NCBI GenBank assembly: GCA_003245575.1
Contig: QKCR01000022.1
Span: forward strand, 27,543 to 91,542
Direction: 5' to 3'
Length of the DNA stretch: 64,000 nt
From: Alphaproteobacteria bacterium
GTDB taxonomy: Bacteria; Pseudomonadota; Alphaproteobacteria; Micavibrionales; Micavibrionaceae
Shown: positions 28,695 through 37,529 of the stretch, piece by piece
Numbering within the stretch: position 1 is the stretch's first letter
How the letters are laid out: each line of letters begins with the position of its first letter
The notes under the pieces: generated by a model
Database searches by the model: none
Seen by the model: only the letters and a program-made list of their open reading frames with translations
Told to the model about the DNA's origin: nothing
Translations under genes and position numbers: made by a program

Positions 28695-29286
28695 GTGTGA
28701 TTTTGAACCAGCCCTTATATTCGTAAATCTTTCCCCATAACGGGTGAGTTATATAGGTCAGCATTTCGAAAGTCTCGGTATCTATGGGGGTTTCTTCGGC
28801 GTATCCTTTGCCAAAGATAAATGCAAACGGAAGTGGGATGTAGAACCCGAAGATTTTTAGGGCGTAGCCCCTATGTTCCAGAATGACTTTTGTGCCGTTC
28901 CAGCTATATTTCATTTTCCAGATAAATCCGAAGCTCATAATTTCCCAGACTTCATTGTTCTTTGACCTGATCATGCGTGAGTGAAAAATGTAGGGTTTTT
29001 GGTTTTTGAAATGAAAGGCGCGTTTGAAATGGAAGGCGTCTGTATCGGGGGTGCTTTTAAACTCAACTGTCGTTGGGACGTCTGTTTCATTGTAGGGCGG
29101 GACTTGGCCTAATGCTTTAAGGATTGGAGCCAGCCACGAAAAGGGCGGTTTGCACAAGACATCCAGTTTTCCGTGCACCGTCGTTGTATCATCGGAAAAA
29201 GCGCGGTTGCTGTAATGTTTGATCATGACAGGCGGGAGATTGTTCCACGACTCTCCGAATATGTCTTTGAATATCGGCTCACTCAT
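28687..29286 (-). CDS. DUF4166-like protein
   Basis: FKDIFGESWNNLPPVMIKHYSNRAFSDDTTTVHGKLDV...; overlaps the saccharopine dehydrogenase-like ORF by 8 nt. Confidence 0.65.
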   Translation of the reverse strand: MSEPIFKDIFGESWNNLPPVMIKHYSNRAFSDDTTTVHGKLDVLCKPPFSWLAPILKALGQVPPYNETDVPTTVEFKSTPDTDAFHFKRAFHFKNQKPYIFHSRMIRSKNNEVWEIMSFGFIWKMKYSWNGTKVILEHRGYALKIFGFYIPLPFAFIFGKGYAEETPIDTETFEMLTYITHPLWGKIYEYKGWFKITHD

Positions 29287-29756
29287 ATCGGTTTAAGCAC
29301 CATTAGGAAGAAAATTATAACGAGCGAGATAAAGGCGGGCCAGCCCAGAATAAACCAGAGTTTTAGGAGGGTGTTGTATTGAACGGGGGGTGGGGTATCA
29401 TTTTCAATAGCCAATTTCACAAGGTTCTTGAGCTTTATTTGAATAAATACAACCGGGATCCAGCATAGTCCGGCTACCAGATACAGGGCGAACGACCAGA
29501 GTAGCCATGCGTCTGTCCATTCGTATCCGCCCAGCATAATCAGTAAAACGCCTGACGCAGGTTGGGCTATTACAGCGGGGAGGGTGAATAGGTAGTCCGC
29601 CAGAACTGTGTTTCTTGCGGCGTAGAATTTTTCATGGATGTTTGTTGTGAAGAGGGATCGAAACATAAAAAACGCGATTCCTAATCCTGTACCGAAAAGA
29701 ATCGTTGCGCTGATGATGTGTATTGTTTTGATAATCAGATACCAGTCCATGTACAA
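29283..29756 (-). CDS. DUF2269-like integral membrane protein
   Basis: 4-TM protein YLIIKTIHIISATILFGTGLGIAFFMFRS..., overlaps previous ORF by 4 nt. Confidence 0.7.
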   Translation of the reverse strand: MYMDWYLIIKTIHIISATILFGTGLGIAFFMFRSLFTTNIHEKFYAARNTVLADYLFTLPAVIAQPASGVLLIMLGGYEWTDAWLLWSFALYLVAGLCWIPVVFIQIKLKNLVKLAIENDTPPPVQYNTLLKLWFILGWPAFISLVIIFFLMVLKPI

Positions 29757-29999
29757 GTTATAGCCGATAAAATGATCTGAGTGTTGGTAAAAAAACTGTA
29801 AAGTTTTTTGATTTTTATCTTCTTTTTCTTTGCAATGAGGTGAATCGTCAGTTTAGACTAGGGGAGTTGATTCGTTATTGTCTTATGTGACGGATCGGAA
29901 CGCGATGCACCTTTCTCCCAATGAAAAATTCAGAAAAAAATCAACTCGCAATGTTTTGCGGGAGCGCAACCAATTATACCTCGGAAGGAGTTCCTTTCA

Positions 30000-31793
30000 A
30001 TGATTAACATCCGGATGAACAACGTGGATCATACTGCTAAGAATTCCAAACTTTCCCCAAAAATTACCGTTATCGGTGTCGGCGGTGCCGGCGGCAACGC
30101 GATCAACAACATGATCACTACCAATATGAATGGTGTGGACTTCGTTGTTTGTAACACAGACTCTCAAGCTTTGATTGGCAATCTGGCCGAGCACAAAGTT
30201 CAATTGGGGGCATCTTTGACTGAAGGTCTCGGTGCAGGTGCCAAGCCTGAAATCGGTCGTGCTGCTGCTGAAGAGAGTCTTGATGATGTGATGCAATATC
30301 TGGAAGATGCACACATGGCCTTTATTACTGCCGGTATGGGCGGCGGTACAGGAACGGGGGCTGCGGCTGTGATTGCCAAAGCTTGTCGTGAGCGCGGAAT
30401 TCTGACTGTCGGTGTTGTGACCAAGCCTTTCCATTTCGAAGGTACTCGCCGTATGAAAATGGCTGAAGAAGGTTTGTCCGAGCTTCAAAACTATGTTGAT
30501 ACATTAATTGTTATTCCGAACCAGAATTTGTTCCGTGTTGTGAATGACAAAACTACTTTTGCTGACGGCTTTAAAATGGCTGACAGTGTGTTGCAATCCG
30601 CTGTGCGTGGTGTAACTGACCTGATCGTTATGCCTGGTCTGATTAACCTTGACTTCGCTGATATTCGTTCCGTTATGCAGGAAATGGGTAAGGCAGTTAT
30701 GGGCGCGGGCGAAGCAACCGGCGATAACCGTGCGACCGAAGCTGCCGAGAAAGCTATCAGCAATCCGTTGCTGGATGATGTTTCTATGAAAGGTGCTAAA
30801 GGCGTTATCGTGAATATCACAGGTGGTTATGATATGACCCTGTTCGAAGTTGACGAGGCTTGTAACCGTATTCGTGATGAAGTCGATCCTGATGCGAATA
30901 TCATCTTTGGTTCTACGTTCGATGAGTCTCTTGAAGGAACGATCCGTGTCTCTGTTGTTGCGACAGGTATTGACGCCGCGATGGAAAAAAAGTTGCAGGG
31001 CGGTGGATTTAGCGGTTCTCGCGGCAATGTTGGAGGGTTCTCTGTTGAGCGTGCTGTACCAAGCCGTGCACCGGTTTCTGTATCCCGTCCGATCAATCAA
31101 GGTGCGTCTTTTGCAGCTTCTGCTATGGCAAAGCCTGTTGAAGCAAAATCTTCCTTTATTCAGGAAGAGGAGCAGATTGAGGCACGTCCGGCTCGTGCGC
31201 AAGCAGCCTCTATGGGCGGCGGGTTCGGCGGTATTCGTGGAACGCGTATGGGCGAGTCCTTTATTCCTCCACAGCCGATGGAAGTTGAAGGTGAATATGT
31301 TGGTGATATGTACCAACAAAAATCTTTCCACCAAAGACAAGCTGCGCCGATGCAGCAAGTTGTTCAACAACCTGTTCAACAGCAGGCTCCTGTTTATCAG
31401 TCAGCTCCACAACAGCCAGCTTATTATCAAGAGCCAGTGCAACAGCAGCCTATGTATGAACAGCCTCCTGTTCAACAGCCTGTTTATGCACCTCAAGAGC
31501 AAGTTGCGCCGGTTGCCCGCAAGAAATCTCCATCTTTGTTCGAGCGGATTACAGGCGGCTATCGTCGTGCCGAGCCAGTTCAAGAAGAAAACTTTGTTTC
31601 TGCCGAAGAGAGCGGTGAGACAGGTTCCCAATCTTCCGGTGGCGGTTTTGGCGGTGGCTTAGGTCTTCGTGCGCCACAGCGTGCTGTTGCACCTGCTCCT
31701 GCTCAAGGGCGTCTCAATATTGATGCTCCTGCTCAAAAGGCAGATGAAGATGAGTTGGATATTCCTGCTTTTCTTCGCCGTCAAACGAGCTAG
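30000..31793 (+). CDS. ftsZ: Cell division GTPase FtsZ with long Gln/Pro/Tyr-rich linker
   Basis: [40 protein letters not shown]-terminal peptide [12 protein letters not shown]. Confidence 0.97.
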   Translation: MINIRMNNVDHTAKNSKLSPKITVIGVGGAGGNAINNMITTNMNGVDFVVCNTDSQALIGNLAEHKVQLGASLTEGLGAGAKPEIGRAAAEESLDDVMQYLEDAHMAFITAGMGGGTGTGAAAVIAKACRERGILTVGVVTKPFHFEGTRRMKMAEEGLSELQNYVDTLIVIPNQNLFRVVNDKTTFADGFKMADSVLQSAVRGVTDLIVMPGLINLDFADIRSVMQEMGKAVMGAGEATGDNRATEAAEKAISNPLLDDVSMKGAKGVIVNITGGYDMTLFEVDEACNRIRDEVDPDANIIFGSTFDESLEGTIRVSVVATGIDAAMEKKLQGGGFSGSRGNVGGFSVERAVPSRAPVSVSRPINQGASFAASAMAKPVEAKSSFIQEEEQIEARPARAQAASMGGGFGGIRGTRMGESFIPPQPMEVEGEYVGDMYQQKSFHQRQAAPMQQVVQQPVQQQAPVYQSAPQQPAYYQEPVQQQPMYEQPPVQQPVYAPQEQVAPVARKKSPSLFERITGGYRRAEPVQEENFVSAEESGETGSQSSGGGFGGGLGLRAPQRAVAPAPAQGRLNIDAPAQKADEDELDIPAFLRRQTS

Positions 31794-31823
31794 TTCGTAA
31801 ATTGTTCAGTAGTGATGAAATTT

Positions 31824-31850
31824 AAAGCCGCCCTTCGGGGCGGCTTTTCT
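31824..31850 (+). terminator. Rho-independent terminator after ftsZ
   Basis: AAAGCCGCCC-TTCG-GGGCGGCTTTTCT. Confidence 0.8.
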
Positions 31851-31857
31851 TTGCGGT

Positions 31858-33708
31858 TCAATATATCGGATCATCATAGAAATAGGGTGTTTTCTTTGCC
31901 CATGTGGAGTCAGGATAGATTTTGTGGAGCCGTTGAAAGGCTTGTTTTCCTTTGTTTTCGAAAGTTTTGTCCCACTTGCATTGCTTCTGGAAGCTGTTTC
32001 CGCGGAAACATGTGACGACATAATGGAGTGCCTGAGCTTCTGTTTCGCTTTTCTCTTTTGATTTTAAATTCTGGGCGACTTCTAAAAAAATTGTATAAGG
32101 CGGCTCATAGGAAGCTCTTTTTTCCTCTGTTTTTTGACAAGGTGTGCACCATGATTTTATCTGATCGTAGGCCGAAAAATCGTAGTAGGGTGTATGGTAG
32201 GTGTCATCGAACGTGTGGATGGGCGTGATGAAATTTTGGTATTCGTAAGTGGCTATTTCCAAAAGTGCAGTCTCGTCTTTCGGGTTTCTTGCAAGAGCGG
32301 AGATAGTAGATTTTATCTTTGCGAAAATCTTAGGAATGTCGGTTTTCTTTTCTGTTTTGAATAATGCGTCTAGTTGTTCAAATTGCCTTGAGAGAAGATA
32401 GCGCAGCATGAGTTCTTGTGCCAAAAATCTCCGCTTATCGGCTGATGGGGAATCTCTAAGCGAGGCTACGAGTTCTTCATCCGATAGGGCGTTTTGTGCA
32501 ATGGCGGCAAGGACTTTTTCATTTTTTAGAGGCGAGTTTTTCGAGAAAAGCCATTTTGTATCGTCTTCCATTATTTTGGTGCGGGCAATTTCCAGTTCGA
32601 TAGATTCTCTTTCGTCCTCGGTGGAGGCGCGTTCAAGCATCTTAACGAAAGTGGCTCGGGCCTGATCGTATTGTTCCTGTTTGATGTATGATCTTCCACG
32701 CAAAGACAGAAGGCTAAGTGCCAAAGTATGGTTTGCTGTTTCTGACGCGGCAGGAATATCTTCGGTCAGTTCTTTATACTTTCCGGTTCTATATAATCCG
32801 ATGGCACGGATCATGTTATATAGGTCGTGATTAGCCTCTGTATCTTGTTGACGGTTTTCAAAGTCCTTTAAGTCCTGTTCTGTAATTGGGTCATTTCCCA
32901 GCCATGTGTAGAGAATGATAGGGATGGCGTCTGTTTTGACATTGATGGGGGCGTCAGAGGCGTAGTTTATAAATTCACGAAAGAGAAACGGGTTTTGTGC
33001 GTCTTCGGGATTGTGTAAAGCTTCGCGAATTGAATCGGATAGGGCTTTATCTTTACCTGCAAGAAGCAGAAGGCGGCGTTTGATGTTACGGGCTGAGTTG
33101 GCATACAGGCCATCCGGATATTCTTTGAGATAGGTTTCGAATGATTTTCCTGCTTGTTCGATCAGCTTTTCATCGATTGTTTGTGTGACATCGCTGTACC
33201 CGTCCCATAAAGTCTGGGCCATGATCATTTGTGTGCGCCCGATCATATAGGTTGCGGCTTCTGTGGCCCAATCATCACTTTTTTGACCGAAAAAATTATA
33301 GAGTTTTGATTTTAAGCTTTTTTTCCGGTCGTGGAGTTGTTGATAGAGCGTCAGAGCTTTTTCATAGTCACTTATATTAAAAGCTTCAGTTGCGATTTGA
33401 TAAGCTGCATAGCTCTTTGTTCCGTTTGCGGCGTCGCGTGCTGTTTTTTGTTCGGGTGTTTCCTTGTTGTCCATCAAGTCGTAGCGATCGTAATCGGGAA
33501 ATAGAATGGGCATTGCCATACGTGTTGGGTTGTCCCAAAAATAGATATATTCAGAACCCGGATTTTCCGTGTCGAGATCTACATAGGGAGGGAAAGAAAA
33601 ATAGACATTTGGCTCTCCGCCTGATGCGTATGAGGCAGAGGGAGTGTATAAAAATCCAAGAATTGCGACCGTATAAAATAAGTGACGTGGTTTCATTCTA
33701 TAGCTCAT
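31858..33708 (-). CDS. Secreted TPR-like hypothetical protein
   Basis: Signal peptide HLFYTVAILGFLYTPSASYAS; TPR-like ISDYEKALTLYQQL, YIKQEQYDQARATFVKMLERA. Confidence 0.65.
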   Translation of the reverse strand: MSYRMKPRHLFYTVAILGFLYTPSASYASGGEPNVYFSFPPYVDLDTENPGSEYIYFWDNPTRMAMPILFPDYDRYDLMDNKETPEQKTARDAANGTKSYAAYQIATEAFNISDYEKALTLYQQLHDRKKSLKSKLYNFFGQKSDDWATEAATYMIGRTQMIMAQTLWDGYSDVTQTIDEKLIEQAGKSFETYLKEYPDGLYANSARNIKRRLLLLAGKDKALSDSIREALHNPEDAQNPFLFREFINYASDAPINVKTDAIPIILYTWLGNDPITEQDLKDFENRQQDTEANHDLYNMIRAIGLYRTGKYKELTEDIPAASETANHTLALSLLSLRGRSYIKQEQYDQARATFVKMLERASTEDERESIELEIARTKIMEDDTKWLFSKNSPLKNEKVLAAIAQNALSDEELVASLRDSPSADKRRFLAQELMLRYLLSRQFEQLDALFKTEKKTDIPKIFAKIKSTISALARNPKDETALLEIATYEYQNFITPIHTFDDTYHTPYYDFSAYDQIKSWCTPCQKTEEKRASYEPPYTIFLEVAQNLKSKEKSETEAQALHYVVTCFRGNSFQKQCKWDKTFENKGKQAFQRLHKIYPDSTWAKKTPYFYDDPIY

Positions 33709-34427
33709 TTCTGGATAAAGTATATTTCACCCTGATAGTACGGATTTTTCGAGAGAGTTGTACTGTAGGAAGCTTTTCGGTCTTTTTCAAGCAGGCCGAT
33801 GCGGAACGGGAAAGGGTAGCGTTCCAGTGCTGTCACGTAATAGTCTGCATCGGGGAGTGTGTGGCGATCCTGATAAAGTTGATAAACGACTTCATCGACC
33901 GTGTTGGTGATATCCTTTATGGTGTCGCGATTGCCCTGAACGGCCCAGTCACTCAGGCCAGTGATGCTGAGTTTGTCGTTTTTGCCTAAATGAAGACGCA
34001 GGTCTTTGAGGAATTTGCTGTAAATCAGGAGCTTGGACGTTGCAGAGTCGAAATCAATCTGGAGACCTTGGATTTCAATATTATGATGTCGCCAGTCGGC
34101 TGCATCCTTTTTGAAAATATCTGTAACATATTCGGCAGAAGGTAATGTGCCTTCTAAGCGATAGACCAGATAGATCGGCTGGGATTTTATCGGGTGCGGG
34201 AATAATCCGCCGCGTCTGAATGTGCTTTGGGTTTTGTTTGTATTGATCTGGCCTTGGAATATATACAGCTCGGCGTCGTTCGGGGCGTCGTTTGCTGTAA
34301 TCCCTGCCCAAATCCAATAGGATGTTTTGCGATTTATCTGTGATTTATCGAAAAGTGTCACCAGCAGGATGGATAGTCCTAATATCAGAGCGGACAGAGA
34401 CAGGATTTTTGTCCGAGTGAGTGGCAT
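33705..34427 (-). CDS. Membrane-anchored hypothetical protein
   Basis: N-terminal TM; 4-nt overlap with 31858-33708 ORF. Confidence 0.6.
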   Translation of the reverse strand: MPLTRTKILSLSALILGLSILLVTLFDKSQINRKTSYWIWAGITANDAPNDAELYIFQGQINTNKTQSTFRRGGLFPHPIKSQPIYLVYRLEGTLPSAEYVTDIFKKDAADWRHHNIEIQGLQIDFDSATSKLLIYSKFLKDLRLHLGKNDKLSITGLSDWAVQGNRDTIKDITNTVDEVVYQLYQDRHTLPDADYYVTALERYPFPFRIGLLEKDRKASYSTTLSKNPYYQGEIYFIQK

Positions 34428-34433
34428 TAGGGG

Positions 34434-35267
34434 TTACTTCCAAGGTTCGAGTAAGGCGTAAAGGCAAACGCCTGTCGCGACAGAGAGGTTGAGGCTGTCG
34501 GCGCGACCGTTCATCGGAAGTCGGATGCAGCTTGTAGCAATTTGTCGAAGATCTTCCGAAAGGCCTGCTTGTTCGTTACCCATCATCAAGAGGACGGAGG
34601 ATTTTGGTTTAACTTCGCGGAAATCAACAGAGGTCTGTAACGTTGTGCCGAGTATGTCGCCGCCTGTCTTTTCTTGCCATCCTTTGGCCCAGTCTTTGAA
34701 CTCTTCGAGTGTGGCTTGGTATATGGGAACTGAAAATAGCGAGCCCATGGTGGCCCTTACAGCTTCGATTGAGTAGGGGTCGCAGCATTGTCCGATAAGA
34801 ATGACGGCATTGGCCCCGACGGCGTCAATGGTCCGGATAATTGTTCCCAAATTTCCCGGATCGCGCACCTGTTCAAGCGCCACAATGCAACGACTCGTGT
34901 CGTTTTTATTTTTAAGGGATTGAATATCAAGATTCTTTAGGGATAGGGTCTTTTGTTCGAATACCCCAATTACGGACTGTGGATTATCCTTCCTCGATAT
35001 TTTTTCGAGGACGATGTCGTTTACTTCTAAGGCTAGCCCATCGCATTTATTACAGTACGATACGCACCGTTTTACATCATCTTTTTGTTTTATATCAGTA
35101 TGATAGGCTATGTACTTTAAAGTCGCGCCACATTCCATTCCTTCGATGACCGAACGGAGGCCTTCGACCAAAAACAGGCCTGTCTCTTTGCGACGTTTTC
35201 GCATTTCAAGGGCTTTGATGTCTTTGACGATCGGGTTGGTGGGGGAGGTGATGAGTTTTTCAGCCAT
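34434..35267 (-). CDS. TrmH/SpoU-family RNA methyltransferase
   Basis: LEQVRDPGNLGTIIRTIDAVGANAVILIG, VLLMMGNEQAGLSEDL, IRLPMNGRADSLNLSVATGVCLY. Confidence 0.92.
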   Translation of the reverse strand: MAEKLITSPTNPIVKDIKALEMRKRRKETGLFLVEGLRSVIEGMECGATLKYIAYHTDIKQKDDVKRCVSYCNKCDGLALEVNDIVLEKISRKDNPQSVIGVFEQKTLSLKNLDIQSLKNKNDTSRCIVALEQVRDPGNLGTIIRTIDAVGANAVILIGQCCDPYSIEAVRATMGSLFSVPIYQATLEEFKDWAKGWQEKTGGDILGTTLQTSVDFREVKPKSSVLLMMGNEQAGLSEDLRQIATSCIRLPMNGRADSLNLSVATGVCLYALLEPWK

Positions 35268-35284
35268 GCGCTTTGACCATTTTT

Positions 35285-36220
35285 TTACTCTGCCGACCAG
35301 CGGGCGTAGAGGGAGGTCGAGAGGTGGCGATTGCCATGTTCCTGTTTTATGAGAAGTTCACCGAATTCGATTTTACCGCCCAGATGTTTTGTAACATCTT
35401 CCATAATGGCTGCGAGTGACACGGATGACAGGCGCATGGCGTAAGCTGTGATAATCATGAATTTCGGAGTGTCGGATAATAATTCTGTGCAATTTTTCAT
35501 AAACTCCACAAGATCTTCTTCGATGTGCCAGCGTTCTCCGTCGGGCCCGCGTCCGAATTTCGGCGGGTCCATGATGATTCCGTCATATTTTCGACCGCGG
35601 CGCAGCTCTCGTGCGACAAAGGCTTTTGCGTCATCGCAAATCCAGCGGATGGGTTTGTCTTCCATGTTACTGGCAATCTGGTTTTCCTTGGCCCATTGGA
35701 TGGCTTTTTTGGAGGCATCGAGATGAGTGACTTGTGCGCCTGCGGCAGCGGCGGCAAGGGTGGCTGCTCCTGTGTAGGCAAACAAGTTTAATATATTCAG
35801 TTGGTTGTCGTTGTCACTGTTACGTGTCGTGGCGACTTGGTGGTTAACCCAGTCCCAATGTGTCAGTTGTTCGGGAAAGAGGCCCATGTGACGGAAGGAC
35901 ATTAGGCGACAAACCATGGTGATGTCTTTCCAGATGACATTCCAGGCTTCGGGGGTTTTGCCGCGAATATCCCATTTTCCTGAGTCACCGTCTTCGCCGC
36001 CTGTATTCGTAAAGGTTGCATCAGCCTTGGCCCACTCGGATTCGGGAAGGCTTGGGGCCCAGAGGGCTTGAGGTTCGGGGCGATCGACCGTAACTTTTCC
36101 ATAACGCTCCAGCTTGCGGCCGTGGCCGGAATCAAGAAGTGCGTAATGGTCCCACGGATCAGCGATCAGCGGGGTGATTATCGGGGCGGGGGTGTTAGTT
36201 TGACTTGCATTCATTTTCAA
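35285..36220 (-). CDS. Class I SAM-dependent (rRNA) methyltransferase
   Basis: LNLFAYTGAATLAAAAAGAQVTHLDASKKAIQWAKEN, YDGIIMDPPKFGRGPDGE. Confidence 0.87.
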   Translation of the reverse strand: MKMNASQTNTPAPIITPLIADPWDHYALLDSGHGRKLERYGKVTVDRPEPQALWAPSLPESEWAKADATFTNTGGEDGDSGKWDIRGKTPEAWNVIWKDITMVCRLMSFRHMGLFPEQLTHWDWVNHQVATTRNSDNDNQLNILNLFAYTGAATLAAAAAGAQVTHLDASKKAIQWAKENQIASNMEDKPIRWICDDAKAFVARELRRGRKYDGIIMDPPKFGRGPDGERWHIEEDLVEFMKNCTELLSDTPKFMIITAYAMRLSSVSLAAIMEDVTKHLGGKIEFGELLIKQEHGNRHLSTSLYARWSAE

Positions 36221-36269
36221 TCACCTTATAGATAGCTGCTGGTTAAAATACAAGAACAGGTTTTTTATC

Positions 36270-36770
36270 GTGAAACGTATCGGTATTTATCCCGGGACTT
36301 TTGACCCGATTACCAAAGGGCATCTCCATATTATCCAGCGGGCCAGCCATCTGGTTGACCATGTGATTGTGGCGGTTGCCGGAAATCAGAAGAAGAATCC
36401 CTTGTTTACTGCGGATGAGCGCGTGGACATGGTGCGTCAGGATATAGAGAATCTCTATGATAAGGGGTGCGATATATCTGTCGAACTTTTTGAAGACCTC
36501 TTGATTTCCTACGCGCATAAGAAGGGGGCAACCTGTGTCTTTCGTGGATTGCGGGCTGTGTCGGACTTTGAATTCGAGTTTCAGATGACCGGAATGAATG
36601 CGAAGTTGGCACCGGAAATCGAAACCGTTTTCCTGATGGCCTCTGATAAGTGGCAATTTGTCTCGTCCTCTTTTATTAAAGAGATATGTTCTTTGGGTGG
36701 AAATATCGCAGAATTCGTGACCCCACAGGTTCATGAGAAGCTTTTGAAAAAATTTGAAATCTCTGCTTGA
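36270..36770 (+). CDS. coaD: Phosphopantetheine adenylyltransferase
   Basis: MKRIGIYPGTFDPITKGHLHIIQRA, VFRGLRAVSDFEFEFQMTGMN, SSSFIKEICSLGGN. Confidence 0.95.
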   Translation: MKRIGIYPGTFDPITKGHLHIIQRASHLVDHVIVAVAGNQKKNPLFTADERVDMVRQDIENLYDKGCDISVELFEDLLISYAHKKGATCVFRGLRAVSDFEFEFQMTGMNAKLAPEIETVFLMASDKWQFVSSSFIKEICSLGGNIAEFVTPQVHEKLLKKFEISA

Positions 36771-36836
36771 CGGATCAGATTCCTTTCCGTATTTTAGCCC
36801 GACTTTCAGCACCCCCCAAATATGGGCGTTTGATTT

Positions 36837-36912
36837 GACCGCGTAGCTCAGCTGGTAGAGCAACTGACTTTTAATCAGTAGGTCCAGGGTTCGAATCCCT
36901 GCGCGGTCACCA
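36837..36912 (+). tRNA. tRNA-Lys(TTT), CCA encoded
   Basis: GACCGCG-TA-GCTC-AGCTGGTA-GAGC-A-ACTGA-CTTTTAA-TCAGT-AGGTC-CAGGG-TTCGAAT-CCCTG-CGCGGTC-A-CCA. Confidence 0.97.
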
Positions 36913-36943
36913 TCTATATAGTCTCCGGATTATTGTTATGCGT

Positions 36944-36970
36944 AAACGACAGAGTTTTTCTGTCGTTTTT
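36944..36970 (+). terminator. Terminator after tRNA-Lys
   Basis: AAACGACAGA-GTTTT-TCTGTCGTTTTTTG. Confidence 0.75.
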
Positions 36971-36972
36971 TG

Positions 36973-37416
36973 TTATGCCGCAGGCGCGTGTGGAAATTTA
37001 CAGAGACCCAGATAGGTTTTCAGGAATTCCGCAATTTGCGAAATGTCATCTTTCAAGAAATACCCTGAAATATTTAATGCAAACCCGCGTTCTATATCAA
37101 CCGGTCTTTCCGAGGTGCTTAGAATGAAGGTGATGTTTTGTTTGAGCGTATCATCGCTTTGAAGCGTTTCTATAAAAGACATCCCATCCATACGTGGCAG
37201 ATTGAGGTCGGTAATAATTAGGCAGGGTTGTTGAAGGGCCTCTGTGTCAGGATCGGTTTTGCTCTTGAGCATTTCAAGGGCTTCGATCCCGTCTGCTGCG
37301 AAATGGACAGGGTTTCGAATATCAGCTTTTTTGAATGAACGTAACGCAATTTCCCGATCTATTTCATTATCTTCTAATATGAGGATCGGCACAGACGATG
37401 GTAATGGGGACATCAT
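36973..37416 (-). CDS. Rcp1-like single-domain response regulator
   Basis: ILILEDNEIDREIALRSFKKADI...CLIITDLNLPRMDGMSFIETLQ...ISGYFLKDDI. Confidence 0.85.
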   Translation of the reverse strand: MMSPLPSSVPILILEDNEIDREIALRSFKKADIRNPVHFAADGIEALEMLKSKTDPDTEALQQPCLIITDLNLPRMDGMSFIETLQSDDTLKQNITFILSTSERPVDIERGFALNISGYFLKDDISQIAEFLKTYLGLCKFPHAPAA

Positions 37417-37529
37417 CGGTTCTCCTTATCGCATGATAAAAATTTTATTTCTCTTTATTATACGGTATAGATATTTTTGTTCAAATTAATTGTCTGCTTT
37501 TCATTGTTTCTTTTTTTCTTGGGAGGGAT

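Noticed and set aside
30504-31379. 291-aa antisense ORF opposite ftsZ
   Set aside because: Shadow ORF of a well-supported gene; no recognisable motifs
30850-31662. 270-aa ORF inside ftsZ in another + frame
   Set aside because: Entirely overlaps a clear ftsZ; sequence is compositionally typical of an out-of-frame reading of the Q-rich linker
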